Shown: in pieces, positions 25,809-32,815 of the stretch
How positions within the stretch are numbered: position 1 is the first letter of the stretch
Layout of the letters: the number at the start of each line of letters is the position of its first letter
Source of the DNA: Bacteroidetes bacterium UBA2364
Lineage (GTDB): Bacteria; Bacteroidota; Rhodothermia; Rhodothermales; UBA2364
NCBI GenBank assembly: GCA_002344075.1
Contig: DDTM01000114.1
Coordinates: forward strand, 1 to 42,496
Length of the DNA stretch: 42,496 nt
Direction of reading: 5' to 3'
Notes under the pieces: model-generated
Told to the model about the DNA's origin: nothing
The model's database searches: none
What the model saw: the letters and a program-made list of their open reading frames with translations, nothing else
Translations under genes and position numbers: made by a program

Positions 25809-27194
25809 TTATTTTGAGTTTGGTATGAGCGACATTTCAGGTTTAATACGACCTATATAATATTCCAGTACCTGTTTTTGGAAGACCAAGCCATACCGTG
25901 CCTGAATTTGCTGACTTTGGGCTTCTACCAAACCCGCCCGCATCTGTGCGAGTTCGGTAAGCGTAGAGGCCCCCAAGTTGTACCGATTTTGTTCTACGTC
26001 TAAGGCTTGTTTTCGGTAATTTACCTGAACGGCTGCAACCTGTACCTGTTTGTCTGCATTCAGATAGTCCAAATATGCCTGACGCACTTCTGATGCCACC
26101 GACTGTTCTAAATTCCGCAAATCCAATACCGCATTTTCGGATTGATAGCGGGCCATTTCTAAGGAACGACGTACCTGATTCCGGTCATAGATATTCCACG
26201 AAAGTGAAAACCCTAACCCAAAATTACGGTTATCCAACACCTGACGAAATATATTGTCGCTACCACGACTGGAGTACTGTGTACTAACACTGCCTCCTAA
26301 GGTAAGGGTGGGCATCCGATTGGCCCGTATCAGGTCCATATTCATCTGGTTCGCTTCGATTGTCGCTTTCTGCGCCTGTATATCCATCCTATTTTGAAGA
26401 GCGCTCCGGATCATTGCCTCTACGTCATAGTCCTCTTTTAATAAACTGGCCGTACCTAAATCTGGCACCTCAAACTCAAACACCACAAAAGGATCTACCT
26501 CTAAAGACTGGATCAACCGTGTTTTTGCACGCTCGAAGGCCAATTGCTGGTTCAGCACCTGTAGCTCGGCCTGCGCAACCAAAGCTTGTTGTTGTAACAG
26601 GTCAGACTCGGCACGAACGCCACCACGTACAAACTGCTGTATCCGCGTCAGCTGCTGTTTTTGGGCTGCAAGATTTTCTTCCACCACTCGGATTTGTTCC
26701 TGATTCCGAATCACGTCTAAATAACCCGAAGCCACAGCAAAAATGATATTCTCCCTTGCCCGCTGTACTGTAAGTTCGGTGGCATCAGTCTGACGTTTGG
26801 CTTGTAAATAGGTGGGCGCATTTTCGTTTCCACCAAAGAAAAGTCGGTTCCAGTATCCGCCTTGCCACAAAAGCAATCCTCCACTTACCGATGCCCCACC
26901 CGAAACGGAGGGCGAGAACGAAAAATTAATGGTCGTTTGGTCAAAACTTCGTCCATACCCCGGATTCAAATTGGCACTCACCTGTGCACTTGGTAGAAAA
27001 GCATCTAATGCTTGTGCTTCGGCAACCCGTTGAATGGCCACTGCATTTTCAGTTTTTTTCAGGGCGACGCTATTGCCAAGGGCCGTAAAGATGGCTTGTC
27101 GAAGGGTGAGTTTCTGAGATGTCTGCGCCGACGCCTCCATCGTGCCCAAAAGCAGTAAAAAAAGGCATGACCAGATGAATAAAGCTTGCTTCAT
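25809..27194 (-). CDS. TolC-family outer-membrane efflux channel
   Basis: A TolC/OEP protein of about 461 residues with a signal peptide (MKQALFIWSCLFLLLLGTME, cleavage near ASA|Q). Two outer-membrane efflux repeats follow, rich in Gln, Ala and long amphipathic helices (for example RAESDLLQQQALVAQAEL and YLDYLNADKQVQVAAVQVNY). The first start in the frame is ATG at 27212, adding MNAIFH. I choose the ATG at 27192-27194 because the Lys directly before the hydrophobic stretch gives a better signal peptide; neither has a clear SD. It is the first gene of the channel-adaptor-ATPase operon, downstream of a candidate promoter and a 22-bp tandem repeat. Confidence 0.9.
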   Translation of the reverse strand: MKQALFIWSCLFLLLLGTMEASAQTSQKLTLRQAIFTALGNSVALKKTENAVAIQRVAEAQALDAFLPSAQVSANLNPGYGRSFDQTTINFSFSPSVSGGASVSGGLLLWQGGYWNRLFFGGNENAPTYLQAKRQTDATELTVQRARENIIFAVASGYLDVIRNQEQIRVVEENLAAQKQQLTRIQQFVRGGVRAESDLLQQQALVAQAELQVLNQQLAFERAKTRLIQSLEVDPFVVFEFEVPDLGTASLLKEDYDVEAMIRSALQNRMDIQAQKATIEANQMNMDLIRANRMPTLTLGGSVSTQYSSRGSDNIFRQVLDNRNFGLGFSLSWNIYDRNQVRRSLEMARYQSENAVLDLRNLEQSVASEVRQAYLDYLNADKQVQVAAVQVNYRKQALDVEQNRYNLGASTLTELAQMRAGLVEAQSQQIQARYGLVFQKQVLEYYIGRIKPEMSLIPNSK

Positions 27195-27256
27195 ATGAAA
27201 AATCGCATTCATGACATCGGGAAGGACAATTGTGTTTTACACGAGACAACGCCCGT

Positions 27257-27300
27257 TTAGTTACATCAGTTTGAAACATTAGTTACATCAGTTTGAAACA
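27257..27300 (-). repeat. Perfect 22-bp tandem repeat with internal dyad, candidate operator of the efflux operon
   Basis: Two identical 22-bp units lie head-to-tail (27257-27278 and 27279-27300), with the core GTTACATCAGTTTGAAAC in each. Read on the minus strand each unit holds the dyad GTTnCA-N6-TGnAAC, a form typical of dimeric repressor sites. The repeat starts inside the -7 box of the candidate promoter and covers the expected start of transcription, ideal for repression. The regulator gene is not in the window. Confidence 0.7.
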
Positions 27301-27331
27301 AAGGTAATGCCTAAAACTATACTTGGCACAA
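27299..27331 (-). promoter_or_regulatory. Candidate Bacteroidota-type promoter of the efflux operon
   Basis: The minus strand reads TTG (27329-27331), 22 bases, then TACCTTTG (27299-27306), an exact match to the TAnnTTTG -7 consensus with spacing inside the published 17-23 range. It lies about 105 bases before the chosen TolC start and abuts the 22-bp tandem repeat. No experimental support is available. Confidence 0.5.
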
Positions 27332-27538
27332 CCTTCAAGAAAACGTTGCGTAATTGCATAAAAAATAAACAAATTTTGGATGTATCACCAAGATACATTG
27401 ACCGCATATCTCCTTCTTTATTCAAAAACCCGTACCCCAAAAGGGCCTATAAACAGACTGAAAGTTCATGGCACAGCCTGTCTTTGGCATTTTAATTTGA
27501 GTTTTGTTATTCGTTTTAGACCCAACCATAATTTTCTC
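27307..27538 (+). promoter_or_regulatory. Leader of the purQ operon with a 7-bp hairpin and a TAnnTTG box
   Basis: The rest of the divergent 27213-27538 gap holds no gene. It contains a perfect dyad ATGTATC/GATACAT with loop ACCAA (27380-27398) and TAATTTG (27493-27499), 39 bases before the purQ ATG, with no convincing -33 element. A PurR-like box was not recognised. Confidence 0.3.
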
Positions 27539-28240
27539 ATGGCTGTTTCGTTTGGTATTGTTGTATTTCCGGGTTCCAACTGCGATCACGACGCCTATCA
27601 TAGCATTAAACACATTTTCAATCAAGATGCCCGTTTTATCTGGCACAAAGACGATTCGCTCGGTGGTGTTGATGTGGTCTTACTGCCTGGTGGCTTTTCG
27701 TATGGAGACTACCTGCGAAGTGGAGCTATTGCGCGGTTTTCACCCGTTATGAAAGCGGTGACCGACTTTGCAAATGGCGGTGGCTTGGTGATTGGTATCT
27801 GTAATGGCTTTCAGGTATTGTGCGAATCTCACTTATTGCCCGGCGGTTTGGGCCGAAATCGTGATTTGCGCTTTGTCTGTAAGCCCACCTACCTCCGTAC
27901 AGACAACAACATAACACCCTTTACGAACCAATTGGCCAAGGGACAGGTCTTAGACATCCCAATTGCACATGGAGACGGGAATTATTACGCCGACGACGAA
28001 ACCCTTAACCGATTAGAAGCCGAAAACAGGGTGGTATTCCGTTATGTTACTGCCAAAGGAGCGGCCACAGAGAGCGCAAACCCTAACGGCTCTCGAAATA
28101 ACATCGCGGGCATTATCAACGAACGCGGAAACGTATTGGGCATGATGCCCCACCCAGAACGGCATGTGGAACCCTTGTTGGGATCTGCGGACGGTGCATG
28201 GATCTTCCACTCCATTATCCAATCATTTGTGGGTGTATAA
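27539..28240 (+). CDS. purQ: Phosphoribosylformylglycinamidine synthase subunit PurQ
   Basis: PurQ is the class I glutaminase that feeds ammonia to PurL in the fourth step of purine synthesis. The 233 residues include the triad: nucleophile Cys88 in GICNGFQ, and His205 and Glu207 in PHPERH. The N-terminal FGIVVFPGSNCDHDAY and LPGGFSYGDYLRSGAIARFS are also diagnostic. The short length means a separate small PurL is expected (with PurS), but neither is in the window. Start: ATG at 27539, where homology begins; the frame is open back to 27380 but that part is unlike PurQ. One base separates its stop from the purN start. Confidence 0.96.
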   Translation: MAVSFGIVVFPGSNCDHDAYHSIKHIFNQDARFIWHKDDSLGGVDVVLLPGGFSYGDYLRSGAIARFSPVMKAVTDFANGGGLVIGICNGFQVLCESHLLPGGLGRNRDLRFVCKPTYLRTDNNITPFTNQLAKGQVLDIPIAHGDGNYYADDETLNRLEAENRVVFRYVTAKGAATESANPNGSRNNIAGIINERGNVLGMMPHPERHVEPLLGSADGAWIFHSIIQSFVGV

Positions 28241-28241
28241 C

Positions 28242-28895
28242 ATGAATTTGGCGGTTTTTGCGTCCGGCGGCGGCTCTAATTTCCAAGCCATAGGCCAAGC
28301 AGTTACAGAAGGAAAGTTGGACGCACGTCTTTCGGTGGTGGTCAGCAACTTAGAAACCGCTGGTGTACACGAGCGGGCCGCTCTACTGGGCGTTCCTTCC
28401 CACACCCTGAACCCAGCCATTTATTCCAACCAAACGGATTATCACGCACACCTCTTGACCGTTTTGGCCGAATACGAAGTGGACTTTATTGCGCTGGCGG
28501 GCTATCTCAAAAAAATACCCCAAAACCTCATTGAAGCATTCCAAAACCGAATTTTAAACATTCACCCTTCCCTTCTTCCGGCATTTGGCGGAAAAGGCAT
28601 GTATGGCCACCACGTCCATGAAGCCGTTCTGGCACATGGTGTACGATGGACAGGCGCTACCGTTCACTTGGTGGATGCCCAGTATGACACAGGCCCCATT
28701 GTACTTCAAGAACCAGTTCCCGTCCGGCAAGACGACTCGCTCGAATCCCTTGCGGCCCGTGTCTTGTATAAAGAGCACCGCCTCTATCCCGAAGCCCTCC
28801 AGTTATTTGCTACAGGAAAGGTTAAAATTATAGGCAGAAAAGTCGAAATAGCCCATCCAAGACCACGTAGTTATCACTGTGCCACACAATCGTGA
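28242..28895 (+). CDS. purN: Phosphoribosylglycinamide formyltransferase PurN
   Basis: PurN transfers a formyl group from 10-formyl-THF to GAR in purine synthesis. The 217 residues carry the catalytic set at the usual places: Asn106 and His108 in NIHPSLLPAF, and Asp149 in AQYDTGPIV. FASGGGSNFQAI (6-17) is the phosphate-binding loop, and GYLKKIP and TGATVHLVD are conserved. Start: ATG at 28242, one base after the purQ stop, so the two are translated together; a longer frame from 28164 overlaps purQ and is rejected. Confidence 0.96.
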   Translation: MNLAVFASGGGSNFQAIGQAVTEGKLDARLSVVVSNLETAGVHERAALLGVPSHTLNPAIYSNQTDYHAHLLTVLAEYEVDFIALAGYLKKIPQNLIEAFQNRILNIHPSLLPAFGGKGMYGHHVHEAVLAHGVRWTGATVHLVDAQYDTGPIVLQEPVPVRQDDSLESLAARVLYKEHRLYPEALQLFATGKVKIIGRKVEIAHPRPRSYHCATQS

Positions 28896-29053
28896 AACGG
28901 ATAAAATCTTGTTTATTGCTCACCTCGCCCCATTTCGGTCTTTTTGAAAGCCTTATCATTATAAATCCTCATACGATCTTGAAACCAAATCATCGTTCAT
29001 GGAGATGCTTTTTTCTATTTTGGCTTCCGAAAAAACCCACTTGCTACCAAACC
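28896..29053 (+). other. purN-purH gap with a possible internal promoter box
   Basis: A 158-base gap. A GTG overlapping the purN stop (28892) is in frame with purH, but the 54 residues it would add (Leu/Phe/Pro/Trp-rich) are unlike PurH, so I treat this as non-coding. TATTTTG (29016-29022) lies 31 bases before the purH ATG and may be a -7 element; no -33 partner was found. Confidence 0.3.
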
Positions 29054-30655
29054 ATGATCAATCCCAAACCGCTTCCAACTCCCGACAACCTACAAACGGT
29101 TAAACGTGCGCTGCTGTCTGTTTCCGATAAGACCAACCTCATCCCTTTTGCACAACGATTGGCAAATAGTGGTATAGAACTCATTTCTACGGGCGGAACC
29201 TCTCGCGCCCTACGTGAAGCGGGTCTTAAGGTCAAGGATGTTTCGGAAATTACCGGATTTCCCGAAATCATGGATGGTCGCGTAAAAACCCTTCACCCGA
29301 ATGTGCATGGCAGCCTGTTGGCCCGCCGGAATGATCCGGATGACTTGGTTCAGCTACGGGGTATTGGCTCCGAATTGATTGACTTGGTGGTGGTAAACCT
29401 ATACCCATTCGAGCAAGCAATTGCCCAAGAAGACGTAACAGATGCACTTGCCATCGAGAACATAGACATTGGCGGCCCCACGATGATTCGGGCCGCAGCC
29501 AAAAATTTCTTCTTCGTCACCGTCGTAACGTCTCCGGCAGATTATGAAGCCGTGGCAGACGCACTCCAGAGCAACAACGGAGCTTTATCACTGGAATTCC
29601 GTCGACAGATGGCAACAAAAGCATTTCAACATACTGCAGCCTACGATGCAACCATTGCACATTATTTCACCAAACCGACCCCAAGCACGGAGGAGACAAT
29701 TTTTGAACGCCCGTTTCATATATCGCTTCCTCTGGCGCAATCCCTTCGGTATGGTGAAAACCCGCACCAAAAAGCAGCTTTATTCGGACAACCGAACCGC
29801 TTTTTTAAAAAATTACACGGCAAAGCCTTGTCTTATAACAATCTTTTGGACTTAAGCGCCGCCTTGTTTTTAATAGATGAGTTCAAAGATGCAGGGCCTA
29901 CCGCTGCTATTCTAAAACACACCAACCCTTGTGGAGTAGGAACCGCAAATGTTCTTTCTGCTGCATACAAAAAAGCCTTCTCGACCGATCGGCAATCGCC
30001 CTTTGGCGGTATTGTGGTGGTAAACCGTCCGTTAGACTTGACAACTGCCCAAGCCATAGACCAGATTTTTACCGAAATAGTGATTGCGCCTTCATTTGAT
30101 AAAGAAGCCTTGGTTTTATTAAGCAAAAAACAACAGCGACGCATCATACAAATGAATCTGGCCGCCCGCTTCGATCATGCACCCGATACCCGCTCGGTCA
30201 TTGGAGGGTTTCTGGTACAAAGCCGAGACAGCGTTTTACGCACCATCGAAGATGCCAAAAATCATTATGTGGTCGTTACAAAACGTCAACCTACCGATGA
30301 GGAGTGGCACGACTTAGACTTTGCATGGCGAATTGCCAAGCATGTAAAAAGCAATGCTATTGTGTATGCCAAACAAGGCGCAACATTGGGTATTGGCGCT
30401 GGACAAATGAGCCGGATTGACGCCTCGGAAGTAGCGGTGATGAAAGGGCAAAAAGAAGTGCACGATTTTGCGGGATGTGTAGTGGCATCAGACGCTTTTT
30501 TCCCTTTTGCAGATGGCTTATTGGCTGCTGCCAAAGCGGGCGCAACCGCTGCTATACAGCCCGGAGGCTCGATCCGAGATGAAGAAGTGATTGAGGCCGC
30601 AAATCAACAAAATTTAGCGATGGTTTTTACGGCAAAACGTCACTTCAGACATTGA
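29054..30655 (+). CDS. purH: Bifunctional AICAR transformylase / IMP cyclohydrolase PurH
   Basis: PurH performs the last two steps to IMP. Of 533 residues, about 15-160 form the MGS-like cyclohydrolase domain (LLSVSDKTNLIPFAQ, ELISTGGTSRALR, KTLHPNVHG, VNLYPFE). The rest is the AICAR transformylase domain, with LRYGENPHQ (231-239) and the catalytic Lys288-His289 in LKHTNPCGVG. The end, AKRHFRH, is the normal C-terminus. Start: ATG at 29054. The gene follows purN and precedes mreB by 155 bases. Confidence 0.97.
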   Translation: MINPKPLPTPDNLQTVKRALLSVSDKTNLIPFAQRLANSGIELISTGGTSRALREAGLKVKDVSEITGFPEIMDGRVKTLHPNVHGSLLARRNDPDDLVQLRGIGSELIDLVVVNLYPFEQAIAQEDVTDALAIENIDIGGPTMIRAAAKNFFFVTVVTSPADYEAVADALQSNNGALSLEFRRQMATKAFQHTAAYDATIAHYFTKPTPSTEETIFERPFHISLPLAQSLRYGENPHQKAALFGQPNRFFKKLHGKALSYNNLLDLSAALFLIDEFKDAGPTAAILKHTNPCGVGTANVLSAAYKKAFSTDRQSPFGGIVVVNRPLDLTTAQAIDQIFTEIVIAPSFDKEALVLLSKKQQRRIIQMNLAARFDHAPDTRSVIGGFLVQSRDSVLRTIEDAKNHYVVVTKRQPTDEEWHDLDFAWRIAKHVKSNAIVYAKQGATLGIGAGQMSRIDASEVAVMKGQKEVHDFAGCVVASDAFFPFADGLLAAAKAGATAAIQPGGSIRDEEVIEAANQQNLAMVFTAKRHFRH

Positions 30656-30695
30656 AATTAATTATCTTGCAACTTGATTAAGTATTCGATTTTCC

Positions 30696-30727
30696 TTGCC
30701 TATTACCCCTTCAAATATCGTATCTTG
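30696..30727 (+). promoter_or_regulatory. Possible mreB promoter (TTG-N22-TATCTTG)
   Basis: In the purH-mreB gap, TTG (30696-30698), 22 bases and TATCTTG (30721-30727) resemble the -33/-7 arrangement, 83 bases before the mreB ATG. A second TATCTTG (30663-30669) lies just after the purH stop. The box is one T short of the TAnnTTTG consensus, so this is tentative. Confidence 0.25.
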
Positions 30728-30810
30728 AAGTCTGACTGAATGGGCAAGGTAAATTTTCTCTATATCCGATAACACCCACTGTCAACCACCGAACAGATTA
30801 ATCACGACTC

Positions 30811-31824
30811 ATGGGCATTTTTAGCAGCTTTGCTACCGACGTAGCCATAGATTTGGGTACTGCCAACACCCTGATCTACATCCGTGGACGCGGCATCGTT
30901 CTTAATGAACCAAGTATTGTGGCCGTAAACCGCAATACGCGCAAAATCGTGGCCATTGGCCATGAGGCGCAGCAGATGCACGAACGAACCCACAAAGATC
31001 TCGAAACCATCCGCCCCCTCAAAGATGGCGTAATTGCCGACTTCGACGTGGCAGAGCAAATGATCAAGCGCCTTATTATGAAGGTGCAAACCAAATGGTA
31101 CACCAATATCCGCCGAATGGTGGTGTGCGTACCAAGCGGGATTACAGAAGTGGAAAAACGCGCTGTCCGAGACTCTTCGGAACACGCCGGAGCACGACAG
31201 GTTTATCTGATAGATGAGCCGATGGCAGCAGCTATTGGAATCGGCTTAGACGTTCATGAACCAGTTGGAAACATGATTGTGGACATCGGAGGGGGAACCA
31301 CCGAGATCGCCGTGATTGCGTTATCAGGTATCGTGATTGACGAATCCATCCGCTTGGCTGGTGACCAGTTAGACAATGCGCTGGTTCAGTATTTCCGTCG
31401 CAACCACAACCTGCTTATTGGTCAGCGTACTGCCGAGCGAATCAAGTGCGAAGTAGGTAGTGCTGTAGAACTGGATCCAGAATTAGAGCTTTCTGTCAAA
31501 GGACGCGACTTGGTGAGTGGGATACCGAAAATCCGAACCATCTCTTCCGAGGATGTGCGTGAGGCCATCAAAGATCCGGTAGATCAGATCGTGGCTGCTG
31601 TGGTACGGGCTTTGGAGCGGACACCTCCAGAGCTGGGTGCGGATATTTTGGAGCGAGGCATCATGCTTACAGGCGGTGGCGCTTTGTTGCGTGGTTTAGA
31701 TCAGCGCATCCGTCGCCAAGCAGAATTACCTGCCTACGTGGCCGAAGATCCTCTTACAGCAGTGGTTCGAGGCACTGGAAAAGTACTGGAGAACTTAGAA
31801 TATTACGAAACCGTCGTTAGTTAA
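30811..31824 (+). CDS. mreB: Rod shape-determining actin homologue MreB
   Basis: MreB polymerises under the inner membrane and guides the elongasome. The 337 residues have the actin-fold motifs: phosphate-1 VAIDLGTANTLIY (11-23), VPSGITEVEKRAV, the connect-1/phosphate-2 part DEPMAAAIG and IVDIGGGTTEIAVI, and the adenosine motif LTGGGALLRGLD. The short Phe-containing N-terminus (MGIFSSFATD) fits membrane attachment. It is followed by mreC after a hairpin-bearing 64-base gap. Confidence 0.98.
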   Translation: MGIFSSFATDVAIDLGTANTLIYIRGRGIVLNEPSIVAVNRNTRKIVAIGHEAQQMHERTHKDLETIRPLKDGVIADFDVAEQMIKRLIMKVQTKWYTNIRRMVVCVPSGITEVEKRAVRDSSEHAGARQVYLIDEPMAAAIGIGLDVHEPVGNMIVDIGGGTTEIAVIALSGIVIDESIRLAGDQLDNALVQYFRRNHNLLIGQRTAERIKCEVGSAVELDPELELSVKGRDLVSGIPKIRTISSEDVREAIKDPVDQIVAAVVRALERTPPELGADILERGIMLTGGGALLRGLDQRIRRQAELPAYVAEDPLTAVVRGTGKVLENLEYYETVVS

Positions 31825-31831
31825 TATTGGT

Positions 31832-31859
31832 CGCGGGGCACTTTCGGGTGTCCCCCGCG
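31832..31859 (+). other. GC-rich hairpin between mreB and mreC
   Basis: CGCGGGG (31832-31838) pairs with CCCCGCG (31853-31859); CAC/GTG continue the stem across a two-base bulge around a TTTCGG loop. There is no T-run, so it is more likely an RNA stability or partial-termination element that sets mreB against mreC levels than a full terminator. Confidence 0.5.
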
Positions 31860-31888
31860 CTCCCCTTAACCTTACATTCACCCTCCCT

Positions 31889-32731
31889 ATGCGTCTTTGG
31901 GATCGCATCCGAGACTTTGTCTTTTTAGCGGTCTTGCTTATCGCCTCGCTGGTCGTTCTTTTGGGCGTTCAGTATGAGGCTTTTTTGTCTTTGCGGAGTG
32001 CCTCGCTTGAGTTTACTTCGCGGGTAGAAAGCGCCTTTGCATGGGTAGGGCGTTATGTAAATGCGCTCAACGAGAATGATCAATTACGGGCAAACAACCT
32101 CCGCCTTTCCAGTCGTTTGGCCCGCCTGCTCGAAGAGGAAATTGAAAATCAACGCCTTCGTGGATTACTGCACCTTAAGTCTAAGTGGGCAGAATATCCC
32201 CGTATTGCAGCACAAATTGTTTCGCGAGACGTCACCAAAAGCAACAACCTCCTGACAATCAACGTTGGCAGCAATCAGGGCATTGAAAAGGGGATGCCCG
32301 TCATAAGCGACCGAGGTCTCATTGGCAGGATTGTTTTGGTCAGTCGTAACTATAGCGTGGTAATGCCTTTTCTAAATACCACCTTTCGGGCAGCGGCTAA
32401 AATTCAGCCACAACAAATTTATGGCATTATTCGCTGGGAAGGGAACCGTCCAGACCGTCTCTTAATGGATCATGTGGTTAAAACCGAAAAAGTATCCAAA
32501 GGCGACACCATTGTGACGGCAGGCTATACACACGGCTTCTACCCAGCAGGCATTCCAATCGGTTATGTGGATTCTACCGCTGTTCGTAAAGGCCAAAATG
32601 ACTGGCTCATCTATGTACGGCCAATGGTTCCACTTACGCAAACCGAACACGCTTTTGTCTTGCTATATAAGCCAGACCTGAATCAAATCCGAATACAACA
32701 CACTGCGGACTCTCTCTTGCAAACCAACTAA
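31889..32731 (+). CDS. mreC: Rod shape-determining protein MreC
   Basis: A 280-residue bitopic membrane protein. A single N-terminal helix (about 10-28) is followed by a periplasmic coiled coil (about 55-95) and the two-barrel MreC domain (VSRDVTKSNNLLTINVGSNQ, GMPVISDRGLIGRIV, GDTIVTAGYTHGFYPAGIPI). MreC links MreB to PBP2 and MreD. In most rod-shaped bacteria mreD, mrdA and rodA follow. Here the next gene is the Wzi-like protein, so the usual cluster is cut short. Start ATG at 31889. Confidence 0.96.
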   Translation: MRLWDRIRDFVFLAVLLIASLVVLLGVQYEAFLSLRSASLEFTSRVESAFAWVGRYVNALNENDQLRANNLRLSSRLARLLEEEIENQRLRGLLHLKSKWAEYPRIAAQIVSRDVTKSNNLLTINVGSNQGIEKGMPVISDRGLIGRIVLVSRNYSVVMPFLNTTFRAAAKIQPQQIYGIIRWEGNRPDRLLMDHVVKTEKVSKGDTIVTAGYTHGFYPAGIPIGYVDSTAVRKGQNDWLIYVRPMVPLTQTEHAFVLLYKPDLNQIRIQHTADSLLQTN

Positions 32732-32737
32732 TCTTTA

Positions 32738-32770
32738 TTGGCTTCCTGACCTTCCGTTACGTACTTTTTG
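32738..32770 (+). promoter_or_regulatory. Possible promoter of the Wzi-like gene
   Basis: TTG (32738-32740), 21 bases, then TACTTTTTG (32762-32770), 45 bases before the ATG. The -7 box has one extra base compared with TAnnTTTG. It lies in the 84-base gap after mreC and would let the gene be expressed apart from mreBC. Confidence 0.25.
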
Positions 32771-32815
32771 CAAGACCTATAGAGAGCCATTCTTTCACTC
32801 TAAACAACATACGGT

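Noticed and set aside
27380..27538. 53-residue N-terminal extension of PurQ
   Set aside because: No resemblance to PurQ; family homology begins exactly at the ATG at 27539.
28892..29053. purH starting at the GTG that overlaps the purN stop
   Set aside because: The overlap is attractive for coupling, but the added 54 residues are unlike PurH and the normal N-terminus follows the ATG at 29054.
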